A stretch of 64,000 nt of DNA, from contig NZ_BBME01000013.1 of NCBI RefSeq assembly GCF_000971395.1, positions 1-64,000 of the forward strand, in the 5' to 3' direction. Below the pieces are notes generated by a model, which saw only the letters and a program-made list of their open reading frames with translations, was not told the origin of the DNA and searched no databases. A program made the position numbers and the translations under genes. This DNA comes from Demequina iriomotensis. GTDB taxonomy: Bacteria > Actinomycetota > Actinomycetes > Actinomycetales > Demequinaceae. This document shows positions 15,075-23,900 of this stretch, piece by piece; the stretch's first letter is position 1, and each line of letters starts with the position of its first letter.

Positions 15075-15515
15075 ATGCCCACCACCTCATCGCCCGCCGT
15101 CGCGACGTCGCGCACGGCTCCGGCTCCCACGCGCCTCGTCGTCTACGGCCGTCACCAGAGCGGCGTCCTCCTCGCGGCCTTCACCCTCTCGGCAGGGCAC
15201 ACCGTGTACGCGTGGGCCGCCGGGATCGAGGATCCGACGTTCACCGTCACCACGCCGCTCACGTGGGTGTTCTACGCCGTCGCGTTCGCGATGGCGCGGC
15301 TCGCGGGGCGGCCTGCCCGCTGGTCCCAGGCGACGGTGCTGGCGTACCTGACGGCGCTGCTCGGGATCTCGATCTTCTACTACCCGACGACGTTCGGGCC
15401 CGCGCAGCAGACCACCTTCGGGTGGTTCGAGAACGACGTGTACGTGGGGCTCCTGCTCACCGCGGCCTACCTGGGCGTGCAGCGGCTCCGCGGCGTCACG
15501 TTGCGCGACGGGTGA
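15075..15515 (+). CDS. Small polytopic membrane protein of unknown function
   Basis: 146 residues from an ATG preceded by GAGAGGAACC. After a Thr/Ala/Pro-rich leader of about 20 residues there are four hydrophobic segments (about residues 28-48, 60-76, 86-103 and 118-136), with aromatic-rich loops such as SIFYYPTTFGPAQQTTFGWFENDVY. No motif identifies a function. It is divergent from the AfsR-like regulator and carries the same repeat array as the hemerythrin gene, suggesting co-regulation. Its 3' end overlaps the next, convergent gene by 20 bp. Confidence 0.7.
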   Translation: MPTTSSPAVATSRTAPAPTRLVVYGRHQSGVLLAAFTLSAGHTVYAWAAGIEDPTFTVTTPLTWVFYAVAFAMARLAGRPARWSQATVLAYLTALLGISIFYYPTTFGPAQQTTFGWFENDVYVGLLLTAAYLGVQRLRGVTLRDG

Positions 15516-15699
15516 CGGGCGGCACCGGCTTGGCCGCGACGATCGTGCGGACCGCGATGGTCTCGACGCCGCGCTTGCCGTCCACGACCACGGTGTCGGC
15601 ATCCGCGCTCAGCAGCTCGCCGAGCGCATCGGTCGCCTGCCCCGATGGCAGGAGGTAGCGCACCACCACCCGGTGCCCGGGCGCGGGAAGCCTGATCAT
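15496..15699 (-). CDS. Stand-alone Rv0428c-type N-terminal (SH3-like) domain protein
   Basis: 67 residues. The pattern RVVVRYLLPSGQATDALGEL, then DTVVVDGKRGVETIAVRTIVAAKPVPP, is the barrel-like domain normally fused to the N-terminus of actinobacterial GNAT proteins of the Rv0428c type. Here no acetyltransferase follows, because the stop comes right after the VPP motif. The gene starts 4 bp after the SDR gene ends, so it is the last gene of a helicase-SDR-small protein run. Its role is unknown. Confidence 0.65.
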   Translation of the reverse strand: MIRLPAPGHRVVVRYLLPSGQATDALGELLSADADTVVVDGKRGVETIAVRTIVAAKPVPPVTRRAT

Positions 15700-15703
15700 C
15701 GGC

Positions 15704-17233
15704 TCACCACCGCGACGGCGCGTAGTCCTTGAGGAACACCCCGAAGAGGTCCTCGCCCGCCTCGCCGCGCACCACAGGGTCGTACACCCGCGCCGCGCCG
15801 TCGACCAGGTCGAGCGGTGCGTGGAAGCCCTCCTCGGCGAGCCGCACCTTGGTCGGGTGAGGGCGCTCGTCGGTGATCCAGCCGGTGTCGACGCTGGTCA
15901 TGAGGATCCGGTCCGCGTCGAACATCTCGCGCGCGCTGGTGCGGGTCAGCATGTTGAGCGCCGCCTTCGCCATGTTCGTGTGCGGGTGCCCGGGGCCCTT
16001 GTAGCCGCGCTCGAACACGCCCTCCATCGCGGAGACGTTCACCACGTAGGAACGGCCGGTGGACGATGCGGCGGCGGCCGCCGCGAGGGACGCGCGCAGG
16101 CGGTTGATGAGGATGAACGGCGCCGTCGAGTTGCACAGCTGCACCTCGAGCAGCTCGAGCGGGGTCACCTCGCCGACCGCCTGGATCCAGGAGTTGGTGT
16201 CGTGGAGGTCGGGCACCAGCCCGCCCGCGTCGATCGCGGACCCGTCGGCCAGCCGTGCGAGCGACGACGAGCCGGGTGCGAGCGCGAGGTCGACGAGCCG
16301 CTGCGCGTCGTGCACGCCCATCTCCTCGACGTGGGCGGACGCGAGCAGCGGGTGCGTCGCGACCGAGGACTCGATGCTGAGGGGATGCGCGTCGCTCGTG
16401 CGGCCGAGCGTGAGCAGCTGCGGGCCGCGGCCCTCCTCCCACAGGCCGTGCGGCACCGGCACCTGCTCCGCCTCGACCAGCGGCGCGTACGCGCCGGGGG
16501 AGCGGCGCACCGTCTGCGCGGCGTTGTTGATGAGGATGTCGAGCGGCCCTCCGGCCGCGACCGAATCGGCGAGCGCGACCACCTGGGCCGGGTCGCGCAG
16601 GTCGATGCCGACCACGGTGAGGCGATGGAGCCACTGCGCCGCGTCGGGCATGGCGGCGAACCGCCGCACCGCATCGCGCGGGAAGCGCGTGGTGACGGTG
16701 AGGTCGGCGCCGTCCTGGAGCAGGCGCAGCGCGATGTGCATGCCGATCTTCGCGCGCCCGCCGGTGAGCAGCGCACGCCGCCCGCGCAGGTCGGTGCGCG
16801 CGTGGCGCTTCGCGTGGCCCGTGGTCGCGCACGCCGGGCAGAGCTGGTGGTAGAACGCGTCGACGGTCGTGTACTTCTGCTTGCAGATGTAGCACGGGCG
16901 CGCCTTGAGGTACGTGCCCGCCGTGGGGGAGGACGCCCGCGCCTCGAGCGTGAGGCCGCGGGTCTCGTCGTCGATGCGATCCGCGGCGCCCGTCGCCGTC
17001 GCGGCGACCACGGCCGAGTCCGCGGACGCGATCGCGGCGCGGCGCTCGCGCCGCCGGCTCTGCTTGACGGCCTTGATCATCGCGGCGGTCGCGTTGCGCA
17101 CCGTGGTGAAGTCCGGATGGTCCTCGTCGACGTCGCTCAGCGAGGCCAGCACGCGCAGCGTGGTGGCGAGGTCGGCCGGGTCGATGACGTGCGGCGGTGA
17201 CGTGAGGGAGCGGGTGTCGGGCACTCGCTCCAT
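15704..17233 (-). CDS. SDR-fold oxidoreductase with zinc-ribbon N-terminal extension
   Basis: 509 residues, about twice a classical SDR. The first 140 residues hold a helical Lys/Arg-rich part and a zinc-ribbon pattern C114-x2-C117 and C132-x2-C135. The Rossmann dinucleotide loop is TGGRAKIG (157-164), and NNAAQ follows near 240. At the active site the usual Tyr-x3-Lys reads Thr-Asn-Met-Ala-Lys (in PHTNMAKAAL), so the catalytic tyrosine is not in its normal place while the lysine is kept. It starts 13 bp after the helicase gene ends. Confidence 0.82.
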   Translation of the reverse strand: MERVPDTRSLTSPPHVIDPADLATTLRVLASLSDVDEDHPDFTTVRNATAAMIKAVKQSRRRERRAAIASADSAVVAATATGAADRIDDETRGLTLEARASSPTAGTYLKARPCYICKQKYTTVDAFYHQLCPACATTGHAKRHARTDLRGRRALLTGGRAKIGMHIALRLLQDGADLTVTTRFPRDAVRRFAAMPDAAQWLHRLTVVGIDLRDPAQVVALADSVAAGGPLDILINNAAQTVRRSPGAYAPLVEAEQVPVPHGLWEEGRGPQLLTLGRTSDAHPLSIESSVATHPLLASAHVEEMGVHDAQRLVDLALAPGSSSLARLADGSAIDAGGLVPDLHDTNSWIQAVGEVTPLELLEVQLCNSTAPFILINRLRASLAAAAAASSTGRSYVVNVSAMEGVFERGYKGPGHPHTNMAKAALNMLTRTSAREMFDADRILMTSVDTGWITDERPHPTKVRLAEEGFHAPLDLVDGAARVYDPVVRGEAGEDLFGVFLKDYAPSRW

Positions 17234-17245
17234 CCTACCGGCGCG

Positions 17246-19060
17246 TCAGTCCCAGCGAGGCTTGCGCGGCCTGCGGTCACCGCCACGGTCACCGCTGCGC
17301 GAGTCGCCGCGTTCGCCGTAGCGCCCGCCGCGCGGACCGCCCCGCGACGGCCCGCCCGAGTCGGGCCGGATGTCGATGAGGCGACCGGAGATGCGCGTCC
17401 CGCCGAGCCGCTGGAGCGCGGACGGCGGCAGCGTCGACGGCAGCTCGACCAGGGAGAACTCCGGCAGGATCGTGATCTTGCCGAAGTCGCCGCGCGCGAG
17501 CCCGCCCTCGTTCGCGAGCGCTCCGACGATCTGCCGGGGCTCGACCTTGTGACGCTTGCCCACCTCGATCCGGTAGGTGGTGAAGCCCTCGCTGGGTCCG
17601 CGAGCGGCGCGCCCGCCCCGGTCGTCGCGGCCCGCGCCTCGCGCATCGTCCCGTCCCCGGTCGCGCGCGGCGCGCTCGGGCGCGAACGATGCGCGCTTGG
17701 GCTCGTCGGCAGGGTCGAGCAGCAGCGGGGTGTCGCCCTGGGCGACCACCGCGAGCGCCGCGGCGACGTCCGCCTCGGGGACGTCGTGGTGCTCGACGTA
17801 GTGGGCGATGATGTCGCGGAAGCGGCTGATCCGGTCGCTCTGCTCGAGCGCGGCCGTGATCGAGTCGTCGAAGCGCGCGAGGCGCGTGGCGTTGACCTCG
17901 TCCGCCGACGGCCAGTGCATCTCGGTGAGCGGCTGGCGGGTCGCCTTCTCGATCGCGGTGAGCATGCGCCGCTCGCGGGGCGTGATGAAGCTGATCGCGT
18001 CGCCGGTGCGGCCCGCGCGGCCGGTGCGGCCCACGCGGTGCACGTAGGACTCGGTGTCGATCGGGATGTCGAAGTTCACCACGTGGGTGATCCGCTCGAC
18101 GTCGAGGCCGCGCGCCGCGACGTCGGTGGCCACCAGGATGTCGAGCTTGCCGTCCTTGAGCTGCTTGATGGTGCGCTCGCGCTGGGCCTGCGCGACGTCG
18201 CCGCTGATGGCGGCCGCGGCGAGGCCGCGCGCCCGCAGGCGCTCCGCGACCGTCTCCGTGTCGTTCTTGGTGCGGGTGAAGACGATCATCGCCTCGAAGT
18301 TCTCCACCTCGAGCAGGCGCGTGAGGGCGTCCATCTTCTGCTGGTAGGCGACCACCAGGTAGCGCTGCGTGATGTTCGCGGACGTGGTGGTCTTGCGCTT
18401 GACCGTGATCTCGGCCGGGTCGTTCAGGTAGCGCTGCGACAGGCGGCGGATCTGGGCCGGCATGGTCGCGGAGAACAGCGCGACCTGCTTGTCCTCGGGC
18501 GTCGAGGCGAGGATGGTCTCGACATCCTCGGCGAAGCCCATCTTGAGCATCTCGTCGGCCTCGTCGAGCACCAGGTACTTCAGCTCTGACAGGTCGAGCG
18601 TGCCCTTGTCGAGGTGGTCCATGATGCGCCCGGGGGTGCCCACGACCACGTGGACGCCGCGCCGCAGCGCCGAGAGCTGCACGCCGTAGCCCTGGCCGCC
18701 GTAGACGGGCAGCACATGGACGCCCTTGATCTCGGCGGCGTAGCGCTCGAACGCCTCGCACACCTGCAGGGCGAGCTCGCGCGTCGGGGCGAGCACGAGC
18801 GCCTGGGGCGCCTTCTGCGCCTTGTCGAGACGCGCGAGGATCGGCAGCGCGAACGCCGCGGTCTTGCCGGTGCCGGTCTGCGCGAGACCGACCACGTCGC
18901 GGCCCTCGAGCAGCAGCGGGATGGTCTCGGCCTGGATCGCGGACGGGGTCTCGTAGCCGACGGACCGGAGCGACTTGAGGATCGGGCCGTCCAGGCCCAG
19001 GTCAGCGAAGGTCTGCGTGGGAGCGTCGGCTGCGTCGGTCTCGACGCTCTCGGAAGTCAT
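17246..19060 (-). CDS. deaD: DEAD-box ATP-dependent RNA helicase (DeaD/CsdA type)
   Basis: 604 residues. Helicase motifs appear in order: Q-motif with TPSAIQ, motif I AQTGTGKT (about residues 59-66), motif II LDEADEM, motif III FSATMP, and motif VI HRVGRTGRAGRTG. A DbpA-like RNA-binding domain follows (about 480-565; TYRIEVGKRHKVEPRQIVGAL), then an RG-rich tail ending RPRKPRWD. Such helicases remodel RNA during ribosome assembly and at low temperature. A hairpin (19080-19100) sits 20 bases before the start in the presumed leader, a possible control point. Confidence 0.95.
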   Translation of the reverse strand: MTSESVETDAADAPTQTFADLGLDGPILKSLRSVGYETPSAIQAETIPLLLEGRDVVGLAQTGTGKTAAFALPILARLDKAQKAPQALVLAPTRELALQVCEAFERYAAEIKGVHVLPVYGGQGYGVQLSALRRGVHVVVGTPGRIMDHLDKGTLDLSELKYLVLDEADEMLKMGFAEDVETILASTPEDKQVALFSATMPAQIRRLSQRYLNDPAEITVKRKTTTSANITQRYLVVAYQQKMDALTRLLEVENFEAMIVFTRTKNDTETVAERLRARGLAAAAISGDVAQAQRERTIKQLKDGKLDILVATDVAARGLDVERITHVVNFDIPIDTESYVHRVGRTGRAGRTGDAISFITPRERRMLTAIEKATRQPLTEMHWPSADEVNATRLARFDDSITAALEQSDRISRFRDIIAHYVEHHDVPEADVAAALAVVAQGDTPLLLDPADEPKRASFAPERAARDRGRDDARGAGRDDRGGRAARGPSEGFTTYRIEVGKRHKVEPRQIVGALANEGGLARGDFGKITILPEFSLVELPSTLPPSALQRLGGTRISGRLIDIRPDSGGPSRGGPRGGRYGERGDSRSGDRGGDRRPRKPRWD

Positions 19061-19079
19061 GGGACCACCGTAGGCGCAA

Positions 19080-19100
19080 CCGGTCCCGTGCGGGGACCGG
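19080..19100 (-). promoter_or_regulatory. Hairpin in the helicase leader
   Basis: A perfect 8-bp stem, CCGGTCCC (19080-19087) with GGGACCGG (19093-19100), and a five-base loop, 20 bp upstream of the helicase start on its template side. It could influence leader structure or act as an operator for either divergent gene. Confidence 0.45.
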
Positions 19101-19195
19101 AAAGGACCCTGGTCTGCGCGCGAGACGAATCTTCGCCCGCTGCCCGAAGCGTCCGGATTCGCCCGCTAGTGTGAGCGCAACGAGGGAGGATGCCT

Positions 19196-20869
19196 GTGAT
19201 CACGGTGGCACGCATGACCGCCCGGCTCGACGTCGCGGGCGCGGTGACCGGCCTGGTGGCCGTCGCGCTCTCGCTGACGCCGTCGCTCCTGCCCCGACCC
19301 GCATGGGGACAGGGGCTCGTCTCCGGTCTCGCGTTCGCCGTCGGCTACGGCGTCGGCGTCCTCGCGTGGCGCGGGATCGCGCGCCTCTCGCGCGGCAGGC
19401 TCCCCGACGCGGCGGACGCGCCCGCGTGGATCGTGACCCTCATCGGGCTCGGCGGCGTCGCGGCGATCATGCCGTTCGCCCTCGACTGGCAGAACTCGGT
19501 GCGCGAGGCGGTCGGGATGCCCGATACGAGCGGCTTCGACTGGCTGGTCGCGGGCGTGGGCTACCTCCTGGGTGCGTGGCTCGCGTTCGGCATCGGCCGG
19601 GGCGTCGCGCGCGGGTACCGCGCCCTGCACCGTCTCATCGCGCCCAGGATCCCCGGCCGCGACACCCGGCCCCGCGCATCGTCCACCGCGACCGTCGCGG
19701 CGACGCTGGTGGCCATGCTCGCGGTCTTCTCGATCGGCCTGTCGGTGCTCTCGTGGCTGCTCACGGTGGCGTCTGAGAGCAAGAACCGGCAGTACGACCC
19801 GGAGTACGCGCAGCCCACGAGCGAGCTGCGCTCGGGCGGCCCGGGCAGCCTGGTCGCATGGGACCAGGTGGGTCAGGCGGGTGCCAAGATCGTGGGCGGG
19901 GGCCCGACGCGGGAGGAGATCGCGGCCGTCACCGGGCTGGACGCCCAGGACCCCATCCGGGTCTACGTCGGCATCGACGTGCCGGGCACGTTCGAGGAGC
20001 GGGCCCAGCTCGCCGTCGAGGAGCTCGAGCGCACAGGCGCCGCCGAGCGGTCCGTGCTGCTGCTCGCGGGCACCACCGGCTCCGGCTGGCTCGACCCCGC
20101 GGCGATCGACGGCTTCGAGTACCTCCACGCGGGCGACACCGCGCTGGTCGCGATGCAGTACGGCGCGACCGGCAGCCCCGTCTCCGCGCTGCTCACCCCG
20201 GATCTGTCCCAGGACGGCACCACGGCGCTCGTCGAGGCGGTCACCGCGTGGTGGGAGGCCCTGCCCGAGGGCGACCGACCCCAGCTGGTGGTCTACGGAC
20301 TCAGCCTCGGGAGCTTCGGGATCCAGTCGGCCTACGACGATGCGGCGGACCTCCAGGCGTCCACCGAGGGCGCCGTCCTCGCGGGCACCCCGTCCTTCAC
20401 CCCGATCTGGTCGGCGCAGCAGGACGCGCGCGACGCGGGCAGCCCGTACTCGCTCCCCGTGCTCGACGACGGCGCGCACGTGCGGTGGACCGATGCGTGG
20501 GGCGGGTTGGATGCGCCCGCGTCGCCCTGGGAGGCGCCGCGCGTCGCGTACCTCCAGCACGGCAACGACCCCGTCGTGTGGATCGGTCCGCGCGTGATCT
20601 GGGCGGAGCCCGAGTGGCTCAAGACGGGCCAGCGCTCGGCGAGCGTGAGCGAGGACATGGTCTGGATCCCGGTGGTCACAGCCTTCCAGGGCGTGATCGA
20701 CCTCATCCTGTCCACGGCAGTCCCGGAGGACGCGGGCCATAAGTACGGCAACCTCGCCGTGGACGCCCTCCGTCAGGTCAGCGGGGACGCGGGTCTCGAC
20801 GACGACGCGATGGCGCGTGTGCGCGCGGTGATCGAGCAGTACGACACGTTCTCTCCCGTCGCCAACTAG
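19196..20869 (+). CDS. Membrane alpha/beta-hydrolase of the Abhydrolase_9 type
   Basis: 557 residues from the GTG at 19196, six bases after GGAGG; the ATG at 19190 overlaps that site. About four membrane segments occupy the first 190 residues (LSLTPSLLPRPAWGQGLVSGL and later AATLVAMLAVFSIGLSVLSWL). A cytoplasmic or periplasmic alpha/beta-hydrolase part follows with nucleophile serine in YGLSLGSFG (about residue 370) and HGNDPVVWIGP near 460. This matches the two-part Abhydrolase_9_N/Abhydrolase_9 family found across actinobacteria. The substrate is unknown; lipid or cell-envelope esters are possible. Confidence 0.82.
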   Translation: MITVARMTARLDVAGAVTGLVAVALSLTPSLLPRPAWGQGLVSGLAFAVGYGVGVLAWRGIARLSRGRLPDAADAPAWIVTLIGLGGVAAIMPFALDWQNSVREAVGMPDTSGFDWLVAGVGYLLGAWLAFGIGRGVARGYRALHRLIAPRIPGRDTRPRASSTATVAATLVAMLAVFSIGLSVLSWLLTVASESKNRQYDPEYAQPTSELRSGGPGSLVAWDQVGQAGAKIVGGGPTREEIAAVTGLDAQDPIRVYVGIDVPGTFEERAQLAVEELERTGAAERSVLLLAGTTGSGWLDPAAIDGFEYLHAGDTALVAMQYGATGSPVSALLTPDLSQDGTTALVEAVTAWWEALPEGDRPQLVVYGLSLGSFGIQSAYDDAADLQASTEGAVLAGTPSFTPIWSAQQDARDAGSPYSLPVLDDGAHVRWTDAWGGLDAPASPWEAPRVAYLQHGNDPVVWIGPRVIWAEPEWLKTGQRSASVSEDMVWIPVVTAFQGVIDLILSTAVPEDAGHKYGNLAVDALRQVSGDAGLDDDAMARVRAVIEQYDTFSPVAN

Positions 20870-20890
20870 GGCCTCCGCGCGTCGGCGCGG

Positions 20891-20938
20891 TTGTCCGTTT
20901 TGTCAGGCAGGCCTACTGTGGCTGGGGAATGCCACAGT
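20891..20938 (+). promoter_or_regulatory. Promoter and overlapping inverted repeat before the giant gene pair
   Basis: A -35-like TTGTCC (20891-20896), 17 bp and a -10-like TACTGT (20914-20919). An 8-bp inverted repeat, ACTGTGGC (20915-20922) with GCCACAGT (20931-20938), overlaps the -10 and the expected start point. This is a good position for a repressor operator. Confidence 0.55.
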
Positions 20939-20954
20939 CCGAGTCCCCGGCCCT

Positions 20955-23900
20955 GTGAGGCGCATCGTGACGCAGTGGGATGAGCTACCGGACGCCGCGA
21001 GGAACGGCGGCGCACTCGGCGTCCTGGAGGACGCCCTCAGCGCGTCGGGGGCGACCGGTCCCACACAGGACGGCGACTGGCGCGTGTGGACCAACACGTA
21101 CCGTGCGCCGGCCGCGCTGACGCTCGGCGCGAACGGCGGCGTGGCGGGCGCCACCCCCATCGAGTTCCGCGACCCGAACCTCACCGTCGAGATCGGGCTG
21201 CACCAGACCGGCGGGGTGGACGACGGCGGGTGGCGGGTGATCCTCCAGAGCCCCGTGGTCGCCGTCCATCTGCCGTTCCTCAGCCCGGCCGTCTACGACG
21301 CCCCGAACGCGCGGCTGCTGCCCGACCCGTCCGTCGACCGCGTGCGGATGGTGGTGGGCGGGCTCCGACTGCGGCTCATGCAGCTCGCGGGCGCCTCGGT
21401 GCAGTTCGATGTGCTCGCGGCGTCGACGTCGGGTCCGCCGACGGACCGGATCTACGACCTCGTGAGGATGGAGCCGCCGTACGCGACGATCGGCCCGGGT
21501 TCCACAGTGGGCATCGGGTTCCGCTCCGCGGTGCTCGACCTCAGCGACGCGGCAGGTCCCGCGGGTATTCCCCCCGGCGCCCGTGCCATGCCCGATGCGT
21601 GGCAGGGCTTCTTCCTTCCGGAGGTGAGGCTCTTCGTCCAGCCGCCCGGTCTCGACGACCTGTACGTGACGGCCGCGGCCCGCGACATGTACATCGGCGT
21701 CGGCGCGAGCGCGGGTGTCACCGCGATCATCGAGGCCGAGGTGGTGAACACGGCCAAGCTGACCGTCTCCGCGCACGTCCTCACCGAGGAGGGCGCGTAC
21801 ATCCCCGTCGCCATCGCGGATCCCGAGGCGGAGCCGGCGCAGGGCACGGCCAGCGTGCCCGCGGTCTCGACGTTGTTCATCGACACCCACGGGGGGTCCG
21901 GCGCGAACACCGTCACCATCGACCCCGACAACGGTGCTCCCCTCCTCGGCACGCGCGCGAGCATCGCGACCGATGCGGACGGCACCACGGTCGACGTGAC
22001 GGTGCACGACGACGCGGCGGGGATCACGCGGCGTCTCTCGATCGCTCTGTCACGAGCGGCCGGGGTCGGAGGCGGCGGGGGAGGCGGCGCGGTCACGCGA
22101 CTCTCGGTCACGCCGACGTCCGCCGCGCCGCCCTACCGCATGGTGATCGACTCGCTTGAGCCGGCCGTGGTCCGGCTCGAGCCCGAGCCCCCGATCACGG
22201 GGACCGTCGCGTGGACCAGCTCGGCGGTGCCCATCGTCGGCGCCGCCGACGAGGCCGCGGTGACCCTGGACCTCTCCGCGCTGAGCGAGGCGAACCCGCT
22301 CTCGAGCGATCTCGAGGTCGCCATCAGCGGTCCACCGGAGGTGGTGAGCGACTGCTACTTCCTCTTCGACCACCCGACGCGCGCCGAGCTGGACGACCCG
22401 GCGTGGGCGCTCAACCGCGAGCACACGCGCGACCAGCCGTCGCCCGCGCGGGACGCGCGCGCCGCGTCCCGCAGCTACGTCGACGCGGCCAAGGACCTGG
22501 CCACGTACCTCGACACCGGAACGGAGCTCACGGTCGACGGCTACGCCTCCTACGAGACCGCGCAAGACGGGTACAACCGCGACCTCAGCCGCCGCCGGCG
22601 GGACGCGGCGAAGGCGATCCTCGCCAAGGCGGGCTTCACGCAGCTCAAGGACGGTCAGCCGTTCGGCGCGGACAACGCGCACGACGGCACCCCGGTCCGG
22701 CCCGACGGCCCCACCCCGGCGCCGCCGATCGAGACCGACGGCTCCTGGTGGCGCGCACGCGCGTGGGCGCCCGCGGCGCCGCCGCGCACCCTGGCCGCGG
22801 CGCTCGCGGCGAGCAAGGAGACCTGGGGAGGCGACCACACCTCCAAGGACGTGACGCCCTCGCGCCCGGCCCAGCCCACGTGCTTCCGGCGCATCGGGGT
22901 GCGGATCGAGCTGCTGCGCGGCACCCTGATCCGTGCCGAGGTCTGGGGCGAGTTCGACCTGTCCAGCGCCGCCGACTCGAGCAAGCCGGGCCTGGGCCTC
23001 ACGGACCAGCAGCACCAGGACAACCCCGCCGACGGCATCGTCGACTTCCTGGTGCGCCTGCGCCTCAGCGAGGACCGCGAGTCCTGGCAGACGGAGGCGG
23101 AGTTCCGGGCGCACGATGCGGACAAGGACGGCCTTTACCGGCGCGAGCGAGGCGACGGCATCCCCGACGCGGTGCTCGACTCCGTCGGCGCGCTCGCGGT
23201 GCTCGCCCCGCTGACGTCGGCGGTGAGCGACCTCTCACCCGCCGCGGGCTCCGTGGTCGCGCTCGGCGAGATCGCTCTCGGCGTTGCGGGGGTGATGACC
23301 ACGCAGCGGCTGACGCTCTACGGCGGCCGCCTGGTGGTGAGCGACGGCATCGTCAGCGCGGACGGCGCGACGGGCGACGCCGACGCCGGCTACCAGGTCA
23401 GCGTGCTGTTCGACGTCGAGGCGACCTTCGCCTTCAACCTGAAGATCATCCGCACCGCGCCCGGCAAGCCCATGAGCGCGCGGTACAAGGCGATCGGCGT
23501 GGCGGCGGCATGGGGGAGCGCGGCCGACCCCGGCTTCACCCCGCGGGCGGTGTTCGAGCCCGCCCAGGGCTACACGATCGACGCCCCGGAGGGGTCGCTC
23601 GTGGCGCGCTCCCCGCTCGACAGGATCCTGCGCATCTTCGGGTTCACGGTGAGCCGGGACAACCCCATGTTCGTCGAGGTGCAGTTCGGGCTCGGGATCG
23701 AGCTCGGGATCCTCACCGTCGACACCGCGACCGTGCGGGCCACCTTCTCCGGGGACGGCACCCCGGACATCAGCGTCTCCCGGCTCGCGGCGACGCTCGA
23801 CGTGCCCGGGGTGCTCCACGGCACCGGCTTCGTCTCGATCTCCGAGGCGGAGATCAGCGGCGGCTTCGACGTGTCGGTGGCCTCGGTGGGGATCCGGATC

